A DNA stretch of 64,000 bases from CADEEN01 sp963816315 (GCA_963816315.1 CAWFJZ010000048.1:186001-250000), one strand, 5' to 3'. Shown: positions 1-10,068, numbered from the stretch's first letter. Translations and numbers: made by a program. The notes: generated from the letters alone by a model not told the origin.

Positions 1-1765
1 TTCTCGGCCTCGGGCTCGGAGGCTGCACCCTCGGGCGCCGAGGCCGCGCCTTCGGCCGGCGCCGCTTCGGGTCGGGCTCGGCCTCGGGCACGCCCATCGT
101 CTTCAGCGCTTCCTCGGCGTCGATCTTGGCGCCTTCGTCGATGCCGCCGGTGACCAGCTTCGGGAAGGCGATCACGACCGCCACCATGATCAGCTGCAGC
201 ACGATGAAGGCGATCGAGCCCTTGTAGATCTGCGCCGTCGTCACCGCGGGAATGTGCTCGCCGGTGATGCGGTCCTTGTAGTCCTTCTTGGCCGCCACGC
301 TGCGCAGGTAGAACAGCGCAAAGCCGAACGGCGGCGTCAGGAACGAGGTCTGCAGGTTCATCGCGATGATGACGCCGAACCAGATCATGATCGGGTCGAT
401 CGGCGTGCCCGGCGGGAACAGCTCGGGCAGGATCTTCTCCGCCACCGGCACCAGCATCGGGATCACGATGAAGGCGATCTCGAAGAAGTCGATGAAGCAG
501 CCGAGGATGAAGACCAGGATGTTGACGACGATCAGGAAGCCGAGCGCGCCGCCGGGCAGCTTGTCGAACAGGTGCTCGACCCAGATGTGGCCGTCGGCGG
601 CGTTGAAGGTGAAGCTGAACACCGTCGAGCCGATCAGGATGAAGAGCACGAAGGTCGCCAGCTTGGCGGTGCTGTCGAGCGCCTGGCGCATCAGGCTGAA
701 GTTCAGCCGGCGGCGCGCCGAAGGCCATGATCAGCGCGCCCATCGCGCCCATCGCGCCGCCTTCGGTGGGCGTGGCCACGCCGAGGAAGATGGTGCCCAG
801 CACGAGGAAGATCAGCACCAGCGGCGGGATCAGCACGAAGGTCACCTGCTCGGCCAGGCGCGACAGCAGGCCCATCTTGGTGACGCGGTTGACGATCGCC
901 AGCGCCAGCGCCAGCAGCGAGGCCACGGTCATCGACAGGATCAGGACGCTCGTCGCCGGGCGAGCGCCTTCGCGGCCGAGCCAGCGACTGCATCGCGCCG
1001 GTCGTGCACCTGCGATCCACGCGTAGCCGGCCGCAGCGCAGATCGCCAGCAGCACCAGCAGCGAGTTGTGGCCGCTGGCGCCGTTGGGCTCGCGGTAGAT
1101 GCGCGCCTCTGGCGGCAGCGCCGGCACCCACTTCGGCTTGACGATCGCCACCGCGGCGATGAACAGCAGGTACAGGCCGACCAGCAGCAGGCCCGGGATA
1201 CAGCGCGCCGGCGTACATGTCGCCCACCGAGCGGCCCATCTGGTCGGCCAGCACGATCAGCACCAGCGACGGCGGGATGGCCTGCGCCAGCGTGCCCGAG
1301 GCGGTGATGGTGCCGGTGGCGATGGTGCGGTTGTAGCCGTAGCGCAGCATGATCGGCAGCGAGATCAGGCCCATCGAGATCACCGCCGCGGCGACCACGC
1401 CGGTGGTGGCCGCCAGCAGCGCGCCGACCAGGATCACCGCCACGGCCGAGCCGCCGCGCACCGGGCCGAAGACCTGGCCGACGGTCTCGAGCAGGTCCTC
1501 GGCCATGCCGGAGCGCTCGAGGATGATGCCCATGAAGGTGAAGAACGGGATCGCCAGCAGCGTGTCGTTGCTCATGATGCCGAACACGCGCAGCGGCAGC
1601 GCCTGGAACAGGTTGCTCGGGAACAGGCCGACTTCCATGCCGATGAAGCCGAACAGCAGGCCGGTGGCGGCCAGGCCGAAGGCCACCGGGATGCCGGTCA
1701 GCAGGAAGACAGAGCAGCCCGCAGAACAGCAGCGGGACGAAGTTCTGGGCGATGAAGGCCGTCAT
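1..1765 (-). CDS. dctM: TRAP transporter large permease subunit (DctM family), 3' end outside window
   Basis: This is the large membrane subunit of a TRAP (tripartite ATP-independent periplasmic) transporter, which moves an organic acid across the inner membrane using an ion gradient. The start at 1765 gives MTAFIAQNFVPLLF, and the next frame continues with hydrophobic segments typical of DctM, such as GIMSNDTLLAIPFFTFMG, GLISLPIMLRYGYNR and TITASGTLAQAIPPSLVLI. The reading frame changes near 1710, 1195, 955 and 715. The one near 1710 resolves to a single extra base, so I read this as one gene with sequence errors. The C-terminus is an Ala/Pro/Glu-rich acidic tail that runs off the left edge. 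It lies 2 bp after dctQ. No DctP binding protein is visible, so the substrate is unknown. Confidence 0.85.
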
Positions 1766-1767
1766 CG

Positions 1768-2419
1768 TCAGCGCGTCCTCTCAGGCGATGGCTGCAGCGG
1801 CGCAGTCTGGGCTTCTAGTTGCGTGCGCAGTCGTTCGGCCTCGGCCGGCCAGCTCCTCGGCCAGCAGCTCTTCGTCGACTTGCCGTCGGCGTCGCTGAAG
1901 GGCTCGCTGCGATGGCCGGTGAGGAAGGCGATGCGCTTGATCAGCTCCGACACCGCCTGCAGCAGCAGGATCGCGAAGCCCACCGGCAGCAGCAGCCACA
2001 CCGGCCAGCGGATCAGGCCGCCGGCGTTCTGGCTCATCTCGCCGGTGTTGCCAGCGCGCGCATGAAGACCGGCCAGCGCGAAGTCGATCATGATGATCGA
2101 CAGCGGGATCGTGAAGACGACGATGCCGATCGGCGTCGATGATGGCGTTGGTGCGCTTGGACAGCTTGCTCGAGATGAAGTCGATGCGCACATGCGCGTT
2201 CTTCAGCATCACGTAGCCGACGCCGAGCATGAACACGCCGGCGAACAGGTACCACTGGATCTCGAGCCAGGCGTTCGAGCCGATGTTGAACGCCTTGCGC
2301 AGCGATGGCGTTGCCGGCGCTGATGATCACCGCGGCCAGCACCAGCCACATCGATCGAGCTTGCCGATCAGCTCGTTGAACTTGTCGATCAGTGCCGACA
2401 GTTTGAGCAGTGCTCCCAT
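1768..2419 (-). CDS. dctQ: TRAP transporter small permease subunit (DctQ family)
   Basis: This is the small four-helix membrane subunit that partners DctM. The start at 2419 (MGALLKLSALIDKFNEL) follows GGAGG with suitable spacing. Recognisable pieces, in order, are an N-terminal helix, WYLFAGVFMLGVGYVMLKN followed by HVRIDFISSKLSKRTNAIID (the conserved DctQ core), TPIGIVVFTIPLSIIMIDF, and WPVWLLLPVGFAILLLQAV. The C-terminal tail looks like a coiled coil (LLAEELAAEAERLRTQLEAQ). About five frame changes break the gene (near 2345, 2305, 2140, 2050 and 1860), more than one per 150 bp. The family match is clear from the pieces, but the exact protein cannot be read from this sequence. Confidence 0.78.
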
Positions 2420-2496
2420 CGTGCAGATCCTCCGCGGTTCCTGGAACCGGCGCGATGCTGCCAGGGTTTACCGCAGTCGGCAAAGGGTTCTAACCC

Positions 2497-2853
2497 CTAC
2501 GTGCCGGCACGCTGTTGCGCTTGCATGAACAGGTTGGTCGAGCGTGCGCCGCTGCGGCAGAACGCCAGCAGCGGCCGCGGCAGTTCGTCGAGCAGCGCGG
2601 CAAACGCAGCGATCTGCTCGGGCGTCTGGCCGCCGCCGCTGACCGGCAGGAAGCGGTACTCGAGGCCGGCTGCGTTGGCGGCGGCTTCGATCGCCGCGTT
2701 GGTCGGCTGGTCGGGGCCGTGCTCGAAGTCGGGCCGGTTGTTGACGACGCTGCGAAAGCCGGCGCGCGCGGCCTCGGCCATCGCTTCGGGCGTGAGTTGC
2801 GGGGCGACGCAGACGTCGGCGGCGACTTGGCGCAACAGGCAGGGTTCAGGCAC
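2497..2853 (-). CDS. TIGR01244/DUF442-family phosphatase-like protein
   Basis: A 118-residue protein of the family often annotated as beta-lactamase hydrolase-like or TIGR01244. It is a dual-specificity-phosphatase-like fold. The P-loop CRSGARS lies near residue 100 and fits the CxxGxRS pattern, and VVNNRPDFE near residue 37 is the usual upstream motif. Relatives are linked to sulfide or quinone-associated metabolism, but no substrate can be deduced here. The start is GTG at 2853 and overlaps the yqeY stop by 8 bp, so the two genes are probably translationally coupled. Confidence 0.8.
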   Translation of the reverse strand: MPEPCLLRQVAADVCVAPQLTPEAMAEAARAGFRSVVNNRPDFEHGPDQPTNAAIEAAANAAGLEYRFLPVSGGGQTPEQIAAFAALLDELPRPLLAFCRSGARSTNLFMQAQQRAGT

Positions 2854-3302
2854 GGTTCATTTCAAGCGCCGCCTTGACCGCCGCCGAGACCATGCCCATG
2901 TCGGCCTTGCCGGCGAGCTGCGCCTTCACCGCGCCCATCACCTTGCCCATGTCGCCGGGGCCGGTGGCGCCGAGCTCCGCGACGATGCGCGCCACTTCGG
3001 CCGCCACTTCGTCGGCCGACAGGCGCTGCGGCAGGTAGCCTTCGAGCACCTTCATCTCGGCGCGTTTCCTTGTCCACCAGGTCGGTGCGGCCGGCCTGCG
3101 CGAACGCGGCGATCGAGTCCTTGCGCTGCTTGACCAGCTTGTCGAGCACGCCGACGACCTGCGCGTCGTCGAGCGCGATGCGCTCATCGACTTCGCGTTG
3201 CTTGATCGCGGCCAGCAGCAAGCGGATCGTGCCCAGGCGCTCGGCGTCCTTGGCGCGCATCGCGGTCTTCATGTCTTCGGTGATGCGGTCTTTCAAGCTC
3301 AT
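2846..3302 (-). CDS. yqeY: GatB/YqeY domain protein
   Basis: A protein of about 150 residues of the GatB/YqeY family, related to the tRNA-binding tail domain of the amidotransferase GatB. The start at 3302 (MSLKDRITEDMKTAMRAKD) follows GGAGG by about 6 bases. The sequence reads to DLVDKE, then shifts frame near 3065 where one extra T in a TTT run on the plus strand restores (K/R)AEMKVLEGYLPQRLSADEV, the most conserved family segment. It ends with the usual GxxxMGxVM and KGKADMGMVS-like motifs. It sits downstream of rpsU, a common bacterial arrangement, separated by a hairpin that could attenuate transcription from rpsU. Confidence 0.88.
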
Positions 3303-3323
3303 GTCGGTCCTCCAGAAACGAAA

Positions 3324-3354
3324 CAAGCCCGCTGCGGTGTCCCGCGCGGGCTTG
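3324..3354 (-). terminator. hairpin between rpsU and yqeY
   Basis: On the minus strand CAAGCCCGC (3354-3346) pairs perfectly with GCGGGCTTG (3332-3324) around a 13-nt loop, followed by TTTCGTTT. This resembles an intrinsic terminator or attenuator that would uncouple the abundant rpsU message from yqeY. Confidence 0.6.
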
Positions 3355-3376
3355 GATTCACAACGGCGCGAGCCGC

Positions 3377-3589
3377 TCAGTACAGCTTCTTGGGCAACTG
3401 CATCGAGCGCACGCGCTTGTAGTGGCGCTTGACCGCGGCGGCCTTCTTGCGCTTGCGCTCGGCGGTGGGCTTCTCGTAGAACTCGCGAGCGCGCAGGTCG
3501 GTGAGCAGGCCCAGTTTTTCGATCGTGCGCTTGAAGCGGCGCAGGGCCACATCGAACGGCTCGTTCTCTTTGACGCGGATCGTGGTCAT
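3377..3589 (-). CDS. rpsU: 30S ribosomal protein S21
   Basis: A 70-residue, strongly basic protein that matches bS21 over its full length. It begins [20 protein letters not shown], has the [19 protein letters not shown] core and ends in QLPKKLY. S21 joins the small subunit near the 3' end of 16S rRNA and supports initiation. The length is normal for betaproteobacteria and there is no frameshift. It leads the rpsU-yqeY pair on the minus strand. Confidence 0.98.
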
Positions 3590-3736
3590 GAAACGGGAAA
3601 TCCTTGGGTTCGCACCGCCGCTGCTGGTGGCGCGGGTAGGTCAGAAAAGCCGGCGATTATAGCCACAACCATGCGCCGGAGCGGACTCCCGAGCCCATGC
3701 CGCTGCCGGGCGCGTGGCGGTGGCTACCATTGCCGC

Positions 3737-4734
3737 ATGTCCGCCCCGGCTCTCGATCCACGACTGGCTGCCTGCCTGGCGCCGCTGGCGCCCGCCGCTG
3801 GTGGCCCATGCCGGGCGCGGGCTGGTCATCAAGGACGGCGCCAGCGGCGCCTGGCTGCACGTCAACGCGTCATGGCGCAGTGGCTGGGCCGGCCGCCGAG
3901 GCGCTGATCGGGCCGCCAGGCCTGGATGCCGAGCTGTTCGGCGAGGCCGCGACGGCGTTGCGGGTGGCCGAGCAGGCTGCGGCGGCCCAGGCCGAGGCCG
4001 GCTGCCGCCGAGCACAAGGTGGAGCTGGCGGGCGTGCGCCGCGAGTTCGAGCGTGCTGCGCCAGCGCCTGGCGGGCCCCGACGGCCAGTGGCTGCTGGCC
4101 GCCGTCTGGCACGACCTGGCGCCCGAGCGCCGCCGCGAAGCCCAGCTGCGCAACGCCCTGCGAGCAGCTCGAGCAGCAGCAACTGGCCAACGAGCAACTG
4201 CGCCGCGAAGCCGCAGGGCCAGCAGTCGCCGCGCGACAGCGCCACCGGGCTGTACAACCGCGCGCACTTCGAGGACCAGTTGCGGCGCGAGGTCGACCTG
4301 TCGACGCGCGAGCACCGCGAGTTTGCGCTGGTGTCGATCGAGATCGATGCCGCTGGCCGACGACGTGGCCGCGCTCGGCGCCGCCGTGCGGCCGCGCGTG
4401 CTCGAGGCGCTGGGCCGGCTGCTGCGCGGCAACACGCGGGCGATGGACGCGTCGTGCCGCTACGACGACAACCGCTTCGCCGTGCTGCTGTCGGGCGTCG
4501 GCCTGGCCACCGCGCATTCGCGCATGGAAGGCCTGCGCCGCCAATGCGCGACGCAGATCGTGGCCCACGAGGGGCGCGACATCGGCTTCACCGTGTCGAT
4601 GGGCGTGGCCAGTTTTCCGCACACCGCGCACACGCAGGACGAACTGCGCGCGGCCTGCGAGGCGGCGCTGGCCGAGCGCGCCAGCGCGGCGGCAACCGCG
4701 TCACGCTGGCCAGCATCCGTTCGACGCCGGCTGA
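3737..4734 (+). CDS. PAS protein with degenerate GGDEF domain
   Basis: Pieced together from three frames, this gene encodes a PAS-like domain (GLVIKDGASGAWLHVN, then MAQWLGRPAEALIG), a coiled-coil linker (EQLEQQQLANEQLRREA), and a diguanylate-cyclase-type domain (DSATGLYNRAHFEDQL at its start, FTVSMGVASFPHTAHTQDEL near its end). The catalytic GG(D/E)EF loop is replaced by RYDDNRF, so cyclic-di-GMP synthesis is unlikely and a sensing or regulatory role is more plausible. I chose ATG 3737 and the TGA at 4734, 15 bp before the convergent HDAC-family gene ends. At least eight frame changes are present. Some resolve to one extra base (for example near 3755 and 3871); the others are only located approximately. 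Confidence 0.65.
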
Positions 4735-4748
4735 GCGACAGGCTGCGC

Positions 4749-5696
4749 TCAGGCCTGCATCAAGCGCGCGCACATGCGCCGCGCGTGCCGCTGGCCAGGC
4801 CCTCCAGGCTGTAGCCGCCTTCGAGCGTCGAGACCACGCGGCCCGGCGCGCATTCGTCGGCCACCGCCATCAGCTCGCGCGTGATCCAGTGGAAGTCGTC
4901 GTCGGTCAACGCCAGCCCGCCCAGCGGGTCGAGGTGGTGGGCGTCGAAGCCGGCGGAGATGATCAGCAGTTCGGGCGCGAAGCGCGCGCAGCGCCGGCAG
5001 CATCTGCGTCGCGCATGCGGCGGCGGAACGTCGCCGAGTCGCAGCCGCGCTGCAGCGGGATGTTGACGATGTTGCCGGCAACGCCGCGCTCGCTGCGCGC
5101 GCCGGTGCCCGGGTAGAAGGGCGCCTGGTGGCTGGAGCCGTAGAACAGGTCGGGGTCGTCGCTAGAAGCTGTTCTGCGTGCCGTTGCCGTGGTGCACGTC
5201 GAAGTCCACCACCGCCATGCGCCGCAGGCCATGCGCGTGCGCGCGCATGCAGGGCGGCGATGGCGGCCTGGTTGAAGACGCAAAAGCCCATCGCGCGGTC
5301 GGCCTCGGCATGGTGGCCGCAGGGGCGCGTGGCGCAAAACGCGTTGCGCGCTGCGCCGTCCACGACGGCATCGACCGCCGCGCAGGCCGCGCCGACGCAG
5401 CGCATCACCGCCTCCCAGGTGCCGGGCGACATGATCGTGTCGCCGCCGTCGAGCGCGCGATAGCCGCTCGTGCGGCGCGGCTTTGCTCGCACCGCATCGA
5501 AGTAGGACGCGCTCGTGCACGCGCAGCACCTGCTCGCGCGTGCCGAGCGGCGCGTCGCTGCCACTGCAGCGCGGCGAACTCGCGGCGCTTCGAGGGCCTG
5601 CCAGCACGGCCTGCAGGCGCTGCGGCGATTCCGGGTGGTGCGGGCCGGGGCGATGTTCCAGGCAGGCCGGGTGGCGTGTAGATCGAAGTGCGTCAT
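4749..5696 (-). CDS. Histone deacetylase family hydrolase
   Basis: A member of the zinc-dependent HDAC/acetoin-utilisation/acetylpolyamine-amidohydrolase superfamily. Conserved pieces are HRPGPHHPESPQRLQAVLA, RPCGHHAEADRAMGFCVFN (catalytic HH), VVDFDVHHGNGTQ (Zn-binding Asp and His), LIISAGFDAHHLDPLGGL and STLEGGYSLEGLA. The bacterial substrate is unknown but likely an N-acetylated small molecule. The ATG at 5696 follows GGAG. Frame changes occur near 4985, 5163, 5250, 5490 and 5590. The one near 5163 creates an apparent TAG stop after NSF; removing one base restores FYDDPDLFYGS. It is divergent from tctC across a 211-bp gap that holds an FNR-type palindrome. Confidence 0.82.
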   Translation of the reverse strand: MTHFDLHATRPAWNIAPARTTRNRRSACRPCWQALEAPRVRRAAVAATRRSARASRCCACTSASYFDAVRAKPRRTSGYRALDGGDTIMSPGTWEAVMRCVGAACAAVDAVVDGAARNAFCATRPCGHHAEADRAMGFCVFNQAAIAALHARARAWPAAHGGGGLRRAPRQRHAEQLLATTPTCSTAPATRRPSTRAPARAASAALPATSSTSRCSAAATRRRSAAACATQMLPALRALRARTADHLRRLRRPPPRPAGRAGVDRRRLPLDHARADGGGRRMRAGPRGLDARRRLQPGGPGQRHARRMCARLMQA

Positions 5697-5782
5697 CGAC
5701 ACTCCGAGTGCATGTGCATGACAGTACGCAGTCGTGACAGCCGCGCTCGCGCGCATCACCGGGGCGCGGTTGTCCCTTGTTC

Positions 5783-5796
5783 TTGACTGCGGTCAA
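5783..5796. promoter_or_regulatory. FNR/Crp-family operator-like palindrome upstream of tctC
   Basis: TTGAC-TGCG-GTCAA, two inverted half-sites with the four-base spacing typical of FNR-class operators. It lies in the divergent region between the HDAC-family gene and tctC, about 112 bp upstream of the tctC ATG. The same half-sites and spacing occur at 10696-10709 next to the local Crp/Fnr-type gene, which suggests a shared regulator. Confidence 0.6.
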
Positions 5797-5907
5797 TAGA
5801 AGTTATCGTCGGACCTGCTGACGATGACCATCAACCCCGGAGTGACATGGCCAGCGCACCAGCCGCTCGCCACTCCTGACCGACAACACCGACTGGAGAC
5901 ATCGACG

Positions 5908-6950
5908 ATGCCCGCTCAATTCGCTTCCGGCCGCCTGACGCCGGGCCGCTCCCCGATCACGCGCTTCGCCGCGCTGGCCTGTGCCGCAGGCGCGATGTTC
6001 GCCGCGCCCGCGCATGCCGCGTGGGAGCCGACCAAGCCGGTCGAGTTCGTCGTGCCGGCCGGCACCGGCGGCGGCGCCGACCAGATGGCGCGCCTGATCC
6101 AGGGCATCATCGTCAAGCACAAGCTGATGAAGGAGTCGATGGTCGTCGTCAACAAGTCCGGCGGCGCCGGCGCCGAGGGCTTCCTCGACGTCAAGGAAGC
6201 CAAGGGCGACCCGCACAAGATCATCATCACGCTGTCGAACCTGTTCACCACGCCGATGGCCACCGGCGTGCCCTTCAACTGGAAGGACATGACGCCGGTG
6301 TCGATGATGGCGCTCGACCAGTTCGTGCTGTGGGTCAACGCCGAGGCGCCGTACAAGACCGCCAAGCGAGTACATCGCCGCCGTCAAGGCCGCCGGCCCG
6401 AACAAGATGAAGATGGGCGGCACCGGCTCGAAGCAGGAAGACCAGATCCTCACCGTCGGCCTCGAGAAGGCCACCGGCACCAAGTTCATCTACGTGCCGT
6501 TCAAGGGCGGCGGCGAGGTGGCGGTGCAACTGGTGGGCAAGCACATCGACTCGACCGTCAACAACCCGATCGAAGCCGTGGCGCAATGGCGCGCCGGCTC
6601 GCTGCGGCCGCTGTGCGTGTTCGACGACGCAGCGCATGCCCTACAAGGAAAAGGTCACCGCCACGCAGTCGTGGGACGACATCCCGACCTGCAAGGAGGC
6701 CGGCGTGCCGACCGACTACGTGATGCTGCGCGGCATCTTCATGGCGCCGGGCGTGACGCCCGACCAGGTGGCGTTCTACGTCGACCTGATGAACAAGGTG
6801 CGCGCGACGCCGGACTGGAAGGACTTCATGGAGAAGGGCGCCTTCAACCAGACGGCGATGTCGGGCGCCGACTTCGTCAAGTGGCTCACCGACGCCGAGA
6901 CGATGCACCGCACGCTGATGACCGAGGCCGGCTTCCTCGCCAAGCCGTAA
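5908..6950 (+). CDS. tctC: Tripartite tricarboxylate transporter substrate-binding protein
   Basis: A periplasmic solute-binding protein of the TctC/Bug family. The ATG at 5908 follows GGAG and gives a Sec signal peptide (FAALACAAGAMFAAPAHA, cleavage likely after AHA), then WEPTKPVEFVVPAGTGGGAD, the usual start of the mature fold. Two single-base insertions break it: an extra C near 6368 (restores TAKEYIAAVKAAGP) and an extra G near 6631 (restores FDDQRMPYKEKVTAT). The protein ends at 6950. It heads tctC-tctB-tctA with an FNR-like site upstream. Bug proteins bind carboxylates. The neighbouring oxc and frc genes make oxalate or a related dicarboxylate the best guess, which is inference from context. 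Confidence 0.9.
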
Positions 6951-7065
6951 GTGCCGGCGCGGGCGCCGCGAGGCGCCCGCTCCTTCCCGACTTCGACGTT
7001 CCGCGGCCCCGGCCGCGCGCAGCAGGCCGCGGCCGGACTCATCCCGATCGCCAGAGGAGAGCGCG

Positions 7066-7595
7066 ATGTCGCAACCAGACAGCAGCAGCGATGAAGCGCC
7101 GGGCACGACCGTCGCCCGCAACTCGACCATCGACGCCGTCGTCGCCGCGTGCCTGTGCGTGATCGGCGTGGTGGAGATCGTCGAGGCGCGGCGCCTGGGC
7201 GCCGAGTGGACCAGCGACGGCCCGGGCGCCGGCTACTTTCCGTTCTACATCGGCCTGATCCTGGCTCGTCTGCGGCGCGGCGATCCTGGTGCAGTCGCTG
7301 CGCGCGCGGAAGACGCGACGACAGCGTCTTCGTCGACAGCGTGCAGTTGAAGCGCGTGCTGTCGGTGCTGGTGCCGTCGGCGATCTACGTCGGCGCGATC
7401 ATGCTGCTGGGCATCTACGTCGCCTCGGCGCTCTTCATCGCGCTGTTCATGATCGTGCTCGGCAAGTACTCGCCGCTCAAGAGCGTGGTCGTCGGCGTGG
7501 CCGTCAACGCGCTGTTCTTCATGATGTTCGAGGTCTGGTTCAAGGTGCCGCTGTACAAGGGCGCGCTCGAGCCGCTTCGTTTCCTCGGCTACTGA
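7066..7595 (+). CDS. tctB: Tripartite tricarboxylate transporter small permease
   Basis: The small four-helix membrane subunit of a Tct transporter. It has STIDAVVAACLCVIGVVEIVE (first helix), WTSDGPGAGYFPFYIGLIL (a conserved family segment), then VLVPSAIYVGAIMLLGIYVA and FMMFEVWFKVPLYKG near the C-terminus. An AGGAGAG ribosome-binding site precedes ATG 7066. Two frame changes, near 7267 and 7310, fall in the second helix and the following loop. It lies between tctC and tctA and would form the permease complex with TctA. Confidence 0.87.
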
Positions 7596-7610
7596 CAGGA
7601 GCGCACGACC

Positions 7611-9145
7611 ATGGAAGAACTCGGCGCACTGATGAACGGCTTTGCCGTCGTGCTGTCGCCGCTGAACATCGGCCTGATGTTCGTCGGCATCATCCTGGGC
7701 GTGCTGATCGGCGTGCTGCCCGGCCTGGGCGGCGCCAACGGCGTGGCCATCCTGCTGCCGCTGACCTTCACGATGTCGCCGACCTCGGCGATCGTGATGC
7801 TGTCGTGCATCTACTGGGGCGCGCTGTTCGGCGGCGCCATCACCTCGATCCTGTTCAACATCCCGGGCGAGCCCTGGTCGGTGGCGACCACCTTCGACGG
7901 CTATCCGATGGCGCAGAAAGGCCAGGCCGGCCAGGCGCTGACGGCGGCCTTCACCTCGTCGTTCATCGGCGCCTTCGTCGCGGTGCTGATGATCACCTTC
8001 CTGGCGCCGCTGGTGGCCAAGTTCGCGCTGAAGTTCGGCGCGCCGGAGTTCTTCTCGGTCTACCTGCTGACCTTCTGCAGCTTCGTCGGCATGGGCAAGG
8101 GCAACCCGTTCAAGATCCTGGTCTCGATGGCGCTCGGCTTCGCGCTGGCGGCGGTCGGCATGGACACCGTGACCGGCCAGTTGCGCATGACCTTCGGCAT
8201 GCCCGAGCTGATGCGCGGCTTCGACTTCCTGATCGCGGTGATCGGCCTGTTCGGCATCGGCGAGATCCTGCTGTCGATGGAAGAGGGCCTGAAGTTCCAG
8301 GGCAAGTCGGCCAAGATCAACGCCAAGGTGGTGTGGGAGACCTGGAAGGAGCTGCCGAAGCTACTGGGTGACGTCGATCCGCAGCTCGCTGGTCGGCATC
8401 TGGATGGGCATCACGCCCGGCGGCGCGACGCCGGCCTCGTTCATGAGCTACGGCCTGGCCAAGAAGATCTCGCAAGAACGGCGCCAAGTTCGGCACCGGC
8501 GAGATCGAAGGCGTGATCGCGCCCGAGACCGCCGCGCATGCCGCCGGCACCAGCGCGCTGCTGCCGATGCTGGCGCTGGGCATCCCCGGCTCGCCGACCG
8601 CGGCGGTGCTGCTCGGCGGCCTGCTGATCTGGGGCCTGCAGCCCGGGCCGCTGCTGTTCGTCGAGCAGAAGGACTTCGTCTGGGGCCTGATCGCCAGCAT
8701 GTACCTGGGCAACCTGGTCGGCCTGATCGTCGTGCTGTCCACCGTGCCGCTGTTCGCGTCGATCCTGCGCATCCCGTTCTCGATCATCGCGCCGGTGATC
8801 ATCGTCATCTGCGCCATCGGCGCCTACACCGTGCACAGCGCGATGCTCGACATCTGGTTCATGCTCGGCTTCGGCGTCGTCGGCTACGTCTTCAAGAAGC
8901 TCGACTACCCGCTGGCGCCGCTGGTGCTGGCGCTCGTGCTCGGCGACAAGGCCGAAGACTCGTTCCGCCAGGCGATGCTGGTCTCGCAGGGCGACCTGAC
9001 GATCATGTGGGCCAACCCGCTGGTCGGGTACGATCACGACGCTGGCGCTGCTTGATGCTGTGCTGGCCGCTGATCTCCAAGGCCATCGCGCTGGTGCGTG
9101 CGCCCAAGGTCAACGAGTCTGCCCGCCGAACGGCCGGTGGATTGA
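7611..9145 (+). CDS. tctA: Tripartite tricarboxylate transporter large permease
   Basis: The large membrane subunit (about 12 helices) that forms the transport path. The start MEELGALMNGFAVVL and the signature GVLIGVLPGLGGANGVAILL are typical, as are GEPWSVATTFDGYPMAQKG, MGITPGGATPASFMSYGLAK and ALGIPGSPTAAVLLGGLLIWG. Single extra bases near 8362 (C), 8471 (C), 9031, 9053 and 9120 break the frame. After correction the protein ends PAERPVD at 9145, 12 bp before the next gene. The transported acid is inferred only from context. Confidence 0.9.
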
Positions 9146-9157
9146 AAGGAGACGAAC

Positions 9158-9992
9158 ATGCCCGTCATCGCATTGACCCAAGGCATGGGCTCGCTGGCCC
9201 AGGACATCGCCGAGCAGTTGGCGCAGGAGTTGAGCCTGGCGACGCTGCAGCACGAGGTGGCCGAACGCGTGGCCAGCAAGATGCATGTGCCGAAGAGCCT
9301 GATCAGCCGCCTGCGCGCCGGCAAGGCCGGCACGATCGAGCGCCTGCGCACCGACCGCGCCAGCATCGCGGTCTACACCGCCGAAGAAGTGCTCGAGACC
9401 GCGGCGCGCGGCAACGTCGTGCTGCGCGGCTGGGGCGCAACTGCGCTTGCTGCGCGCGGTGCCGCATGTGCCGTGCATCCGCATCATGCGGCCGTTCGAA
9501 AAGCGCGTGCAGTGGCTGATGACCGAGCTCGACACCGACGACCGTGACCTGGCCGAAAAGGAAATCCAGCGCAGCGACGAGTCCAACGCCTCGCGCATGA
9601 ACGAGCAGTTCGGCGTCACGTGGGGCGACCCGGTGCTGTTCGACATGGTGCTCAACACCGAACGCTTGTCGGTGGACACCTGCGTGCAGCAGATCAAGGC
9701 GCTGCTGCTGCGGCCGGAGTTCGCCGAGACGCCGGCGTCGCTGGCGCTGCTGCAAGGCATGGCGCTGAGTGCGCGCGTGCGTGCGGCGCTGCGCGGCAGC
9801 GAGCCGACCGAGGGTGTGGACGTGACGATCGAAGCGGTGGGCGGCGCCGTCAAGCTCTCGGGCATCGTCGTCAGCGACGACGAACGTGCCGCCACCGAGC
9901 AGGTGACGGCGGGCGTGCCGGGCGTGACCAGCGTGGACAACCAGTTGCGCGTGATGAAGATGTCGCGCCTGTTCCCGTCGTCAAAGAATTGA
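9158..9992 (+). CDS. Cytidylate kinase-like protein with C-terminal BON domain
   Basis: About 277 residues. The N-terminal part (MPVIALTQGMGSLAQDIAEQ, then a basic helix region and VVLRGWGA) resembles the cytidylate-kinase-like family (Cytidylate_kin2), although the P-loop is QGMGSLA rather than a classical GxxGxGKS/T. The C-terminal part (VDVTIEAVGGAVKLSGIVVS, then VTAGVPGVTSVDNQLRV) is a BON domain, usually linked to membrane or small-ligand binding. One extra A near 9441 breaks the frame. An AAAGGAGAC ribosome-binding site precedes the ATG, 12 bp after tctA, so it is probably cotranscribed with the transporter. Its role is unknown. Confidence 0.75.
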
Positions 9993-10001
9993 CGACCCCT
10001 G

Positions 10002-10066
10002 GCTCGCTTCGCTCGCGTCCCCAGAGGGGAGCGCAGGCCGCTTGGGGCGGCCCGGCGCTGGCCTGC
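10002..10066 (+). repeat. Intergenic GC-rich repeat, copy A
   Basis: A GC-rich element with the segments CTCGCTTCGCTCGCGTCC, AGAGGGGAGCGC and CTTGGGGCGGCCCGGCG. The same segment order recurs at 46218-46281 and 59651-59724, with a looser relative at 53580-53641. It fills the gap between two convergent genes here and could form hairpins. Confidence 0.7.
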
Positions 10067-10068
10067 AG

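Noticed and set aside
2300..2500. A DctP-type periplasmic binding protein gene next to dctQM
   Set aside because: Nothing of that kind fits between dctQ and the DUF442 gene (78 bp). If present, it lies beyond the left edge.
5155..5175. In-frame TAG in the HDAC-family gene as possible recoding
   Set aside because: Removing one base restores the frame and gives the conserved FYDDPDLFYGS. The neighbouring breaks have the same form, so a sequence error is simpler.
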